Shown one piece after another: positions 18,561 to 26,482 of a stretch of 64,000 nt of DNA. Under the pieces are notes generated by a model. That model did no database searches, had not been told where the DNA came from, and saw only the letters and a program-made list of their open reading frames with translations. Made by a program: the position numbers and the translations under genes. Position 1 is the first letter of the stretch. Every line of letters begins with the position of its first letter. The stretch comes from Streptomyces hiroshimensis (GTDB lineage Bacteria; Actinomycetota; Actinomycetes; Streptomycetales; Streptomycetaceae), in contig NZ_BMUT01000004.1 of NCBI RefSeq assembly GCF_014650335.1, forward strand, positions 1 through 64,000, written 5' to 3'.

Positions 18561-18590
18561 TTGACACAACGTGTCCGGTCCCGTCACCGT
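18561..18590 (+). promoter_or_regulatory. Promoter of a leaderless uORF before cysteine dioxygenase
   Basis: A perfect -35 box TTGACA (18561-18566) is followed after 18 bases by CACCGT (18585-18590) as -10. Exactly seven bases separate the -10 from ATG 18598, so the transcript should begin at the A of that ATG. The -35 is overlapped by the inverted repeat GACACAACGTGTC (18563-18575). Confidence 0.7.
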
Positions 18591-18597
18591 GGTGGGC

Positions 18598-18684
18598 ATG
18601 CCAGTGAACGCCGCCCTCAGCCTGACCCGTGACTACGGGTCCCGCTGCGCTGTGCAGGCTCGCTGTCGCTGTTCCAGCTGTTGA
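18598..18684 (+). CDS. Cysteine-rich leader peptide, 28 aa
   Basis: This short frame reads MPVNAALSLTRDYG and continues to end CRCSSC, with Cys at positions 17, 23, 25 and 28. There is no Shine-Dalgarno site, and the predicted transcript start is the first base of its ATG. It stops 177 bases before the cysteine dioxygenase start, and a hairpin follows 18 bases after the stop. In mycobacteria, leaderless poly-cysteine upstream ORFs are known to act as cysteine-responsive attenuators. By analogy this peptide would make ribosomes sense Cys-tRNA supply and set expression of the downstream gene. That role is inferred. Confidence 0.7.
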   Translation: MPVNAALSLTRDYGSRCAVQARCRCSSC

Positions 18685-18702
18685 TGCCCCAGAGCTCCGG
18701 CT

Positions 18703-18723
18703 GACCCCGCCTTACCCGGGGTC
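18703..18723 (+). promoter_or_regulatory. Candidate attenuator hairpin
   Basis: GACCCCG (18703-18709) pairs with CGGGGTC (18717-18723) around a 7-base loop. It lies 18 bases after the leader-peptide stop and before the cysteine dioxygenase ribosome site. The position suits a structure whose folding depends on ribosome stalling at the Cys codons. Alternative pairings were not computed. Confidence 0.45.
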
Positions 18724-18861
18724 CCGCACCATCCCGCCCGCGTGGCCGTCACCCGGCCGTCCGCGGCGCATCGCGCCCTCGCGCCACCCGTAGCTCCGGG
18801 CGCCCCACGCTCCGCCTGTCACCGCGCCCTCCCCCGCACCTCCGCCGAGGAATCTCCGCAC

Positions 18862-19425
18862 ATGAACAGCGACGTCCAGATCGCCGGCGACCCGCTCGCC
18901 ATCCCCCACCTGCTGCCGCCCGCGCCCGCCCACCCGCGCACCGTCGCCGAGTTCGCCGGGCTGGCCCGGGCCGTCGCCGCCGACCGCGCCTCCTGGGCCC
19001 ACCTCGTCCGGTACGACGCCACCACCCGCTGGTACCACCGGCTGCGCACCGGCCCCGGCTACGAGGTCTGGCTGCTGAGCTGGGTGCCCGGCCAGGGCAG
19101 CGGGGCCCACGACCACGGCCCCTCCTCCGGCGTGCTGACCGTCCTCGAGGGTGAGCTGACCGAGATCACCGGAAGCACCGGACCGCTCGACGGCGCACGG
19201 CAGGTGCTGCGCGCCGGAGCGCAGCGTGTCTTCGCCCCCGGATACGCTCATGAGATCGTCAACGACTCCCTCGCGCCGGCCGTCAGCCTCCACGTCTACT
19301 CGCCGGGGCTGACCGAGATGCCCATGCACCGGTCGGCGTCGGCGGCCACCGAGCCGGCACCCGCCGTCCGGAACGCCGTCCGGAACGCCGCACGGGACGC
19401 CGCACGGGACGCCGTCCGGAGCTGA
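18862..19425 (+). CDS. Cysteine dioxygenase family protein
   Basis: The enzyme would oxidise cysteine to cysteine sulfinate with O2 and non-haem iron, so it drains excess cysteine. The 187-residue cupin has HDH (His83, His85) and His130 (in GYAHEIVN) as iron ligands. SLHVYSP supplies the Ser142-His144-Tyr146 set known from the mammalian enzyme. ATG 18862 is preceded by GAGGAA. The C-terminal tail (168-186) is encoded by degenerate 12-bp repeats giving NAV/RNA/RDA units and is probably disordered. The Cys-rich leader peptide upstream agrees with a cysteine-linked role. Confidence 0.9.
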   Translation: MNSDVQIAGDPLAIPHLLPPAPAHPRTVAEFAGLARAVAADRASWAHLVRYDATTRWYHRLRTGPGYEVWLLSWVPGQGSGAHDHGPSSGVLTVLEGELTEITGSTGPLDGARQVLRAGAQRVFAPGYAHEIVNDSLAPAVSLHVYSPGLTEMPMHRSASAATEPAPAVRNAVRNAARDAARDAVRS

Positions 19426-19488
19426 CAGGTCGTCCGGCGCAGGCCACCACCCCTCAGCCGCTGCGCTGCGTGCTGACAGACTGACCGC

Positions 19489-20460
19489 ATGCAGCGCATT
19501 GTGGTTCTGGCCGGCGGGATCGGGGGCGCCCGCTTCCTCCGTGGCCTCAAGTCAGCAGTCCCCGACGCGGACATCACCGTCATCGGCAACACCGGCGACG
19601 ACATCCACCTCTTCGGGCTCAAGGTCTGCCCCGACCTCGACACCGTGATGTACACGCTCGGCGGCGGCATCCACGAGGAACAGGGGTGGGGCCGGGCCGG
19701 CGAATCCTTCGCCGTGAAGGAGGAGTTGGCGGCGTACGGCGTCGGGCCCGAGTGGTTCGGGCTCGGCGACCGCGACTTCGCCACGCACATCGTCCGCACG
19801 CAGATGCTCGGCGCCGGCTACCCGCTGAGCGCCGTGACCGAGGCGCTGTGCGCGCGCTGGCAGCCGGGAGTGCGGCTGCTGCCGATGAGCGACGACCGGG
19901 TCGAGACGCATGTCCTGATCGACGATCCCGAGGGCGATGAAGGCGCCCGTAAGGCCGTGCACTTCCAGGAGTACTGGGTGCGCCTGCGGGCCGAGACGCC
20001 CGCCCACGCGATCATCCCCGTCGGCGCCGATCAGGCCAAGCCCGCGCCCGGCGTCCTGGACGCGATCGCCGCCGCCGACGTCATCCTCTTCCCGCCGTCC
20101 AACCCCGTCGTCAGCGTCGGGACCATCCTGGCCGTGCCCGGCGTCCGCGAGGCCGTCGCCGGGGCCTCCGCGCCCGTCGTCGGCCTCTCCCCCATCGTCG
20201 GCGACGCGCCCGTGCGCGGCATGGCCGACAAGGTGCTGGCCGCCGTCGGCGTCGAGTCCACGGCCGCGGCCGTCGCCCGGCACTACGGCTCCGGGCTGCT
20301 CGACGGCTGGCTCGTCGACACCGTCGACGCCGGTGCCGTGGGCGAGGTCGAGGCCGCGGGCATCGCGTGCCGGGCCGTGCCGCTGATGATGACGGACACG
20401 CAGGCCACGGCCGCCATGGCCGCGCAGGCGCTGGCGCTGGCCGAGGAGGTGCGCCGGTGA
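19489..20460 (+). CDS. fbiA: 2-phospho-L-lactate transferase (F420 biosynthesis)
   Basis: FbiA (CofD family) joins the phospholactate- or phosphoenolpyruvate-derived group to the deazaflavin Fo, forming F420-0 or its dehydro form. The 323-residue protein begins with the family nucleotide loop [16 protein letters not shown] and has TVIGNTGDD and the later [17 protein letters not shown]. It is followed by fbiB with a GTGA overlap, so the two are translated as a pair. The third gene, fbiC for Fo, is not in the window. Confidence 0.96.
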   Translation: MQRIVVLAGGIGGARFLRGLKSAVPDADITVIGNTGDDIHLFGLKVCPDLDTVMYTLGGGIHEEQGWGRAGESFAVKEELAAYGVGPEWFGLGDRDFATHIVRTQMLGAGYPLSAVTEALCARWQPGVRLLPMSDDRVETHVLIDDPEGDEGARKAVHFQEYWVRLRAETPAHAIIPVGADQAKPAPGVLDAIAAADVILFPPSNPVVSVGTILAVPGVREAVAGASAPVVGLSPIVGDAPVRGMADKVLAAVGVESTAAAVARHYGSGLLDGWLVDTVDAGAVGEVEAAGIACRAVPLMMTDTQATAAMAAQALALAEEVRR

Positions 20461-21788
20461 GCGCGGGGCACGTTCCCGGGTACCGGGTGTGGGCCGTGCC
20501 CGGGATTCCCGAGGTGCAGGCCGGCGACGACCTCGTCAAGCTCCTCGCCGGTGCGGTCACGGGCGAGGGCCTGCCCGGGCTCGCCGACGGCGACGTCCTG
20601 CTCGTCACCTCGAAGATCGTCAGCAAGGCGGAGGGGCGGATCGTTCAGGCGGAGGACCGCGAGGCGGCCATAGACGCCGAGACCGTACGGGTCGTCGCCC
20701 GGCGCGGGCCCCTGCGGATCGTGGAGAACCGGCAGGGCCTGGTGATGGCCGCCGCCGGCGTCGACGCGTCCAACACCTCCGCCGGGACGATACTGCTGCT
20801 GCCCGAGGACCCCGACGCCTCCGCCCGCGAGCTGCGGGCCGGCCTGCGCGATGCGCTCGGCGTCGACGTCGGCGTCGTCGTGACGGACACCTTCGGCCGG
20901 CCCTGGCGCAGCGGGCTGACCGACGTCGCCATCGGTGCGGCCGGGGTGCGGGTGCTGGACGACCTGCGGGGCGGCACCGACGCGCACGGCAATCCGCTGA
21001 GCGCGACCGTCGTCGCCACGGCCGACGAGCTGGCCGCCGCCGGGGACCTCGTCAAGGGGAAGGCGGCGGGGCTGCCGGTCGCCGTGGTGCGCGGGTTGCC
21101 TCACGTGGTGGGTGAGGGCGAGGACGGCGACTCCGGGGCGCGTGCCCTGGTGCGGTCCGCCGCCGACGACATGTTCCGGCTCGGGACCTCCGAGGCGGTG
21201 CGGGAGGCCGTGACGCTGCGGCGGACGGTGCGCGAGTTCACCGACGAGCCCGTGGACGGCGCCGCCGTGCGGCGCGCCGTCGCCGCCGCCGTCACCGCGC
21301 CCGCCCCGCATCACACGACGCCCTGGCGCTTCGTCCTGCTGGAGTCCGAGGAGGCACGGATGCGGCTGCTCGACGCCATGCGGGAGGCGTGGATCGCGGA
21401 CCTGAGGGGGGACGGGTTCAGCGAGGAGAGCATCGCCAAGCGGGTGCGGCGGGGGGACGTGCTGCGCAACGCTCCCTATCTGGCCGTGCCGTGTCTGGTC
21501 ATGGACGGGTCGCACACCTACCCCGATACCCGGCGCAACGCTTCCGAGCGCGAGATGTTCGTCGTCGCGGCCGGCGCGGCCGTGCAGAACTTCCTCGTCG
21601 CGCTGGCCGGGGAGCGGCTGGGGTCGGCGTGGATCTCGTCGACGATGTTCTGCCGGGACGTGGTGCGGGAGGTGCTGGAGCTCCCGGAGGGGTGGGACCC
21701 GATGGGGGCCGTGGCCGTGGGGCACGCGGCGGCACCGCCCCGGGAGCGGCCGGCGCGGGTCGCCGACGCGTTCATCGAGGTCCGCTAG
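20457..21788 (+). CDS. fbiB: Bifunctional F420 gamma-glutamyl ligase/reductase
   Basis: The N-terminal domain (about 1-245, CofE family; [23 protein letters not shown]) adds gamma-linked glutamates to F420-0. The C-terminal FMN domain (about 255-440, nitroreductase fold; [15 protein letters not shown]) reduces dehydro-F420-0. This fusion is the standard actinobacterial form. GTG 20457 is chosen because it overlaps the fbiA stop and gives the usual N-terminus; an ATG at 20367 would lie inside fbiA. The length, 443 residues, is normal. Confidence 0.95.
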   Translation: MSAGHVPGYRVWAVPGIPEVQAGDDLVKLLAGAVTGEGLPGLADGDVLLVTSKIVSKAEGRIVQAEDREAAIDAETVRVVARRGPLRIVENRQGLVMAAAGVDASNTSAGTILLLPEDPDASARELRAGLRDALGVDVGVVVTDTFGRPWRSGLTDVAIGAAGVRVLDDLRGGTDAHGNPLSATVVATADELAAAGDLVKGKAAGLPVAVVRGLPHVVGEGEDGDSGARALVRSAADDMFRLGTSEAVREAVTLRRTVREFTDEPVDGAAVRRAVAAAVTAPAPHHTTPWRFVLLESEEARMRLLDAMREAWIADLRGDGFSEESIAKRVRRGDVLRNAPYLAVPCLVMDGSHTYPDTRRNASEREMFVVAAGAAVQNFLVALAGERLGSAWISSTMFCRDVVREVLELPEGWDPMGAVAVGHAAAPPRERPARVADAFIEVR

Positions 21789-21828
21789 GCCCCGGGGTCC
21801 TGCAGCCGGCCCCCGGGTTCCTACAGCC

Positions 21829-22731
21829 CTACAGCGCCCTGATGTCGTTCACCGAGAAGCGGGGCGCTCTTCTCGGGGGCCTCGCCCCGGTGAGGAGGAT
21901 CAGGCGGCATGCCCGGTGGCGCTGGCCCTCGTACGGGCTGAGCAGTTCCAGCATCGCCTCGTCGTCCGTGTCCCGGGTGCCGGCGAGGGCGTAGCCGATG
22001 ATCTTCGGGAGGTGGAGGTCGCCGACCGTGACGGCGTCGGGGGAGCCGTTGCTGCGCTGGAGGGTTTCGGCCGCCGTCCACGGGCCTATGCCCGGGACCG
22101 CTTGCAGGCGTCTCGACGCCTGCTCGTCGTCCATGGCCGCCGCTTCCTCCAGGCGCGCCGCCACGCGGGCCGCCCGGACGATCGTCGCCGAGCGCTTGCC
22201 GTCCACGCCCGCCTTGTGCCAGTCCCAGGACGGGATCATCGCCCAGTCCCGCGCGCTCGGCATCACCCGCATCCGGGGAGCCGGGCCCGGGGCCGGTTCG
22301 CCGTGCTGCTGCAGGAGGAGGCGCCAGGCCCGGTACGCCTCGTCGCTCGTGACCTTCTGTTCGAGGACTGAGGGGATCAGCGACTCCAGGACCAGCCCCG
22401 TGCGGGCCAGCCTCAGGCCCGGGTGGCGGCGGTGGGCCTCGTGGAGCAGGCGGTGGCGGGGGGTGAAGGCTTCCGGGGCGTCCTCGGCGCCGAGGAGCGC
22501 GGGGAGGGTTTCCAGGAGCCGGTCCGCGCCCGGCCCCCATGCCTCCGCGTGGATGCTCCCGCCCTGCTCGGTCACGTGCAGCGTGCCCGGGCCCTCCGGG
22601 GTGCGGCTCGCCCGCCACACCGAGCCGTCCGGTCCGGGCCGGAACGCCGGGTCGCCCGGGCCCCGCGCCAGGACGCCCAGCGTGCGGCCCAGGTCGTAGG
22701 CGGCTCGTGGGGTCCAGGTGCGGGTCTTCAC
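21829..22731 (-). CDS. HhH-GPD DNA glycosylase, 3-methyladenine type
   Basis: This base-excision repair enzyme of the AlkA-like group would remove alkylated purines from DNA. The 300-residue protein has the helix-hairpin-helix motif LQAVPGIGPWTAAE (209-222) and the downstream catalytic aspartate in VGDLHLPK (Asp238). The N-terminal 100 residues form the variable beta-rich domain. It stands alone on the minus strand and converges with fbiB. A gene for a DNA-modifying enzyme is also found near this place in mycobacteria, but it need not be the same family. Confidence 0.88.
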   Translation of the reverse strand: MKTRTWTPRAAYDLGRTLGVLARGPGDPAFRPGPDGSVWRASRTPEGPGTLHVTEQGGSIHAEAWGPGADRLLETLPALLGAEDAPEAFTPRHRLLHEAHRRHPGLRLARTGLVLESLIPSVLEQKVTSDEAYRAWRLLLQQHGEPAPGPAPRMRVMPSARDWAMIPSWDWHKAGVDGKRSATIVRAARVAARLEEAAAMDDEQASRRLQAVPGIGPWTAAETLQRSNGSPDAVTVGDLHLPKIIGYALAGTRDTDDEAMLELLSPYEGQRHRACRLILLTGARPPRRAPRFSVNDIRAL

Positions 22732-22762
22732 CCGGCCAGCCTATGCCGGATCCATCCGGCCC

Positions 22763-22841
22763 CTACTGGTCCGGCTATCGGTCCCGGCTACCGGTCCGGC
22801 TACCGGTACGGCCACCGGTCCGGGTCCGGCTACTGGTCCGA
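22763..22841. repeat. Six 12-bp tandem repeats at the manC stop
   Basis: Degenerate copies of CTACCGGTCCGG run head to tail from 22763 to 22841, with one 13-bp unit and one 6-base insert. They include the manC stop codon at 22830-22832. The inner CCGG/ACCGGT cores are palindromic. Confidence 0.75.
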
Positions 22842-23912
22842 CGAGAACCTGATCGCTCCCGCCGGGATCTCCGCCTCGCACCAGACGCGGGCTCCCGCCC
22901 GCAGCTCGTTGTCCGCCCCGATGCGGGCCCGGTCCCCGATCACCGCGCCGTCCAGGACCGTGCGCGCCCCGATGCGCGCCCCCTCGCCCACCAGCGAGTC
23001 CCGGACCTGTGCGCCGGCCTCGATGACCGCGCCGTCCAGCACCGTGCTGCCGTCCACGCGGGCGCCCGGCTCCACCCGCGCGCCCGCGCCGATGACCGTG
23101 CCGCCGGTGAGCTTGGCGTCCGGGGCCACCTCGGCGGTGTCCAGGACCAGCCGGTCGCCGCAGCGGCCCGGGACGGCGGGGGACGGCGCCCGGCCCATGA
23201 CCAGGTCGGCCGAGCCGCGGACGAAGGCCTGCGGCGTGCCCAGGTCCAGCCAGTAGGTGGAGTCCACCATGCCCTGCAGGTGCGCTCCGGAGGCGAGAAG
23301 GCCGGGGAAGGTCTCCCGCTCCACCGAGACGGGCCGCCCCGCCGGGATCGTGTCGATCACCGCGCGGTTGAAGACGTACGCGCCCGCGTTGATCTGGTCG
23401 GTGACGATCTCCTCGGGCGTCTGCGGCTTCTCCAGGAAGGCCGTGACCCTGCCCGTGTCGTCGGTCGGGACCAGACCGAAGGCGCGGGGGTCCTCGACCC
23501 GGGTGAGGTGGAGGGAGACGTCCGCGTTCGTCGTGCGGTGGGTGTGCACGAGGGCTTCGATGTCCAGGCCCGTGAGGATGTCGCCGTTGAAGATCAGGAC
23601 GGGCTCGTCCGGGGCCGAGTGCAGCTTGGACGCGACGTTGCGGATGGCTCCGCCGGTGCCCAGCGGCTCCTCCTCGGTGACGTATTCCAGGTGCAGGCCG
23701 AGGTCCGATCCGTCGCCGAAGTACGGCTCGAAGACCTCCGCCAGGTAGGACGTGGCCAGCACGATGTGCTCCACGCCCGCCGCGCGGGCCCGTGCCAGCT
23801 GGTGCGTCAGGAAGGGGACGCCCGCCGCGGGGACCATGGGTTTGGGCGTGTTCATCGTGAGCGGGCGCAGCCGGGTTCCCTTGCCGCCGACCAGGAGGAT
23901 CGCTTCTGTCAC
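22830..23912 (-). CDS. manC: Mannose-1-phosphate guanylyltransferase-type nucleotidyltransferase
   Basis: The enzyme probably makes GDP-mannose from mannose 1-phosphate and GTP, completing the ManA-ManB path. The 360-residue protein has the nucleotide loop LLVGGKGTRLRPLT, the KPM sugar-phosphate lysine (24-26), FNGDILTGLD with the metal aspartate, and a C-terminal left-handed beta-helix of hexapeptide repeats (about 255-345). The start is GTG at 23912, with AGGAAG upstream. Other NDP-sugars are possible; the assignment leans on synteny with the GDP-mannose gene of mycobacteria and on the nearby manA and manB. Confidence 0.85.
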   Translation of the reverse strand: MTEAILLVGGKGTRLRPLTMNTPKPMVPAAGVPFLTHQLARARAAGVEHIVLATSYLAEVFEPYFGDGSDLGLHLEYVTEEEPLGTGGAIRNVASKLHSAPDEPVLIFNGDILTGLDIEALVHTHRTTNADVSLHLTRVEDPRAFGLVPTDDTGRVTAFLEKPQTPEEIVTDQINAGAYVFNRAVIDTIPAGRPVSVERETFPGLLASGAHLQGMVDSTYWLDLGTPQAFVRGSADLVMGRAPSPAVPGRCGDRLVLDTAEVAPDAKLTGGTVIGAGARVEPGARVDGSTVLDGAVIEAGAQVRDSLVGEGARIGARTVLDGAVIGDRARIGADNELRAGARVWCEAEIPAGAIRFSSDQ

Positions 23913-23993
23913 CTTGTCGTCTCTGCTTCCTGCTGGGGCCGGGCCGTGATCGGCGGCCAGTGTATGCAGACCGGAGGGTGCCCCCGCGCCAGG

Positions 23994-25436
23994 TCAGCGG
24001 CCCTGGAGTCGGGCCGCGACGGTGCGGGCGGTGCCGAGCCTGCTGTAGAGGCGGTCGCCGGGGCACTCCGTTGCGAAGCCGTCGCGGTGCCCCGAGATGG
24101 CCTTGAGCTTGACCCTGGTCCCCTTCTTGAACCGATTTCCGCCTCCGGACACCAGGCTCGCGGTGCCGGCCGGGTTGGCGCCGAACAGCCCGAGCTTCCA
24201 AGCGGTGAGGTCCGCCACCGCGTCGACCGCCGCGGAGGACGGACTGGTGGTTCCGTACGTTCCGAGAACCGCGATGCCCATGCTGTTGCTGTTGAAACCG
24301 AGGGTGTGCGCGCCCTTGACGGGTCTGGCCACGCCCCCCGAGCGGCCCTCGTAGACGGTGCCGCACTTGTCGATGAGGAAGTTGTAGCCCAGGTCCCGCC
24401 AGCCGCTGCTCACAACGTGGTAGCGGTAGATACCGCGGATGACGGATGCGGACTGTGAGCAGGAGTAGCGGTTGCCGGAAGCCGTGTGGTGGATGAAGGC
24501 GGCGCGGACGGCCCCGGTGTAGACGAAGCCGGATTCGCGCAGGGACTCGTCGGCGCCCCAGCCGGCCCGGGTGACGATGCGGGGGCGCGGTCCGACGTAG
24601 CGGCCGTCGACGCCGCTGTCCTGGCGGCCGTAGTCGTCGGACTCGTAGCCGTCGCCGCCGCCCTGGTCGCCGGCGGAGTCGGCCTCCTCGTCGTCCACCT
24701 GCAGCTCGCCCGTGCCGGTGTATTCGATGTCACCCTCGGACTCCGGCTTGCCGAGCGCCGGGATCTCGGTGGCGCCGAGGGGCGCGAGCGGGACGTTGGC
24801 GGCGGAGGCGGCGAGCTCGTTCTCGCTGGGGACGGGGGGTGCGGCGGAGCGGGTGCGGTCCACGCCGGGGTCGACGAGTTCGAGGCGCAGCCCGGAGGGC
24901 AGGGCTCCGGGCGGGGTGCGGCCGGTCGTGGTCGTCGCGGCCTCGGGGCGGACGCGGACCTGGATGGCGTCGGAGGCGCCGACCCACAGGGGCGCGGTGG
25001 ATCCGCGCAGCCGTCCTGCGCGGCCCTCGGCCGAGTCGGTGTCGGGGCGGTCGTCGTCGTGCGTCGAGATCTCCTGCCAGCCGGCCCAGTCCCGGCTGCC
25101 GACGGGGCGGGTGCGCACCTGGGCGTGGCCGCGGAGTTCGGCCCCGGCGTCGTCCCACACGATGCCGACCAGCGAGAACGGCTTGACCTCCAGCTGGGGC
25201 AGGCCCTGCTCCGAGGTGGGTTCGGGGCCCGCCGTGCGGCTCTTGCCGTGCAGCGGGACCAGCGGCAGCGACTGGGTGCTGCCGGGCACGGAGCGCGGGG
25301 TGAGGCCCGGGTCGTGGGTGGACTGCTGGGCGGAGGAGGGGGCGGCGAGGAGGGGCAGGGTGAGGGCGGCGGCGCAGGCGGTCACGGTCGTCGAGACAAG
25401 AAATCCACGCATGCCGAAAATCTTGGACATAACCAT
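23994..25436 (-). CDS. Peptidoglycan recognition protein, amidase_2 type
   Basis: This exported enzyme would cut the amide bond between N-acetylmuramic acid and L-alanine in peptidoglycan. A signal peptide covers about residues 1-37 (ends in APSSAQQ). Residues 40-290 form a long linker and beta-domain with acidic low-complexity patches. The PGRP/amidase_2 domain (about 295-475) has IHHTAS with a zinc His, GYNFLIDKCGTVYEGRSGG, GAHTLGFNS and GHRDG-to-CPGD. ATG 25436 or ATG 25430 gives the signal peptide; the frame is open further upstream. No good Shine-Dalgarno precedes either. Confidence 0.88.
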   Translation of the reverse strand: MVMSKIFGMRGFLVSTTVTACAAALTLPLLAAPSSAQQSTHDPGLTPRSVPGSTQSLPLVPLHGKSRTAGPEPTSEQGLPQLEVKPFSLVGIVWDDAGAELRGHAQVRTRPVGSRDWAGWQEISTHDDDRPDTDSAEGRAGRLRGSTAPLWVGASDAIQVRVRPEAATTTTGRTPPGALPSGLRLELVDPGVDRTRSAAPPVPSENELAASAANVPLAPLGATEIPALGKPESEGDIEYTGTGELQVDDEEADSAGDQGGGDGYESDDYGRQDSGVDGRYVGPRPRIVTRAGWGADESLRESGFVYTGAVRAAFIHHTASGNRYSCSQSASVIRGIYRYHVVSSGWRDLGYNFLIDKCGTVYEGRSGGVARPVKGAHTLGFNSNSMGIAVLGTYGTTSPSSAAVDAVADLTAWKLGLFGANPAGTASLVSGGGNRFKKGTRVKLKAISGHRDGFATECPGDRLYSRLGTARTVAARLQGR

Positions 25437-25503
25437 ATAAATCTGTCCATTCGTCAGGTGGTTCGAGGGTTCTCCCCGGCCCCCTTCGGCGTCATCCTTC
25501 CGA

Positions 25504-25533
25504 CTGACCCGCACGTGCGGCGCGGCGTACGCT
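25504..25533 (+). promoter_or_regulatory. Candidate leaderless promoter of the TIGR03089 gene
   Basis: CTGACC (25504-25509), an 18-base spacer, TACGCT (25528-25533) and then seven bases to ATG 25541 match the geometry of a promoter whose transcript starts at the start codon. No Shine-Dalgarno site is present, which agrees with leaderless translation. Confidence 0.5.
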
Positions 25534-25540
25534 GGCGCCG

Positions 25541-26293
25541 ATGAACGCCACCGATCGCACCCCCGCCGACCTGCTGCGATCCGCGCTCTCCGCGGATCCG
25601 GCCCGCCCGCTCGTGACCTTCTACGACGACGCCACCGGCGAGCGCGTGGAATTGTCCGTGGCCACCTTCGCCAATTGGGTGGCGAAGACCGCCAATCTCC
25701 TCCAGGGCGATCTCGCCGCCGAGCCCGGCGACCGGCTCGCCCTGCTGCTGCCCGCCCACTGGCAGACGGCCGTGTGGCTGCTGGCCTGCTCCTCCGTCGG
25801 CGTGCTGGCCGACGTCGGCGGCGACCCGGCCGCCGCGGACCTCGTCGTCAGCGGGCCCGACACGCTGGAGGAGGCGCGTGCGTGCTCGGGCGAGCGCGTG
25901 GCGCTGGCCCTGCGCCCCCTGGGCGGCCGGTTCCCCCAGCCGCCCGCGGGCTTCGCCGACTACGCCGTCGAGGTGCCCGCCCAGGGCGACCGCTTCGCCC
26001 CGTACGCCCCGGTCGACCCCGGCTCCCCCGCGCTCGCCGTCGGCGGGCTGGAGCTGACCGGCGCCGAACTGGTGGAGCGGGCGCGCACGGACGCCCTCCA
26101 GCACGGGCTCGGCGCGGGCTCGCGCATGCTCTCCGGGCTGCCCTACGACTCCTGGGAGGGACTGTCCGCCGGGCTGTTCGCCCCGCTCGCCTCCGGCGGC
26201 TCGGTGGTGCTGTGCCGGCACCTCGACCGGCTCTCCGGCGGCGGCCTCGACAAGCGCCGGGAGAGTGAGCGCGTCACCGTGACGGCCCTCTGA
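25541..26293 (+). CDS. TIGR03089 family protein
   Basis: The 250-residue protein resembles the N-terminal part of AMP-binding acyl-CoA ligases (RPLVTFYDDATGERVELS, AEPGDRLALLLPAHWQTAV). It lacks the central AMP-binding loop and C-terminal lid of full enzymes, which are over 500 residues, so it is not expected to be a complete ligase. It is a recognised actinobacterial family of unknown function and typically lies beside an LCP gene, as here and in mycobacteria. Confidence 0.88.
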   Translation: MNATDRTPADLLRSALSADPARPLVTFYDDATGERVELSVATFANWVAKTANLLQGDLAAEPGDRLALLLPAHWQTAVWLLACSSVGVLADVGGDPAAADLVVSGPDTLEEARACSGERVALALRPLGGRFPQPPAGFADYAVEVPAQGDRFAPYAPVDPGSPALAVGGLELTGAELVERARTDALQHGLGAGSRMLSGLPYDSWEGLSAGLFAPLASGGSVVLCRHLDRLSGGGLDKRRESERVTVTAL

Positions 26294-26341
26294 CGCTGCA
26301 GGGGCGCCGTACACGGGCGATGATCGGCGTACGGGCCGCGA

Positions 26342-26419
26342 GGCCCGTGACCGTGAAGCCGTGCCACCGCAAGGCCGCGACCGTGAGGCCGTGGCCCTTA
26401 GGCCTCGACCGTGAGGCCG
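26342..26419. repeat. Three 19-20-bp repeats before the first LCP gene
   Basis: GGCCGCGACCGTGAGGCCG at 26373-26391 recurs with one change at 26401-26419 and more loosely at 26342-26361. The units are themselves partly palindromic (GGCC ends) and lie about 60 bases before the LCP start. Confidence 0.65.
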
Positions 26420-26482
26420 CGACCGCGGGGTCCGTACGGCCGACCCGAGCACTCCTTCCCCGAGGAGGGACACAGCGCCACC

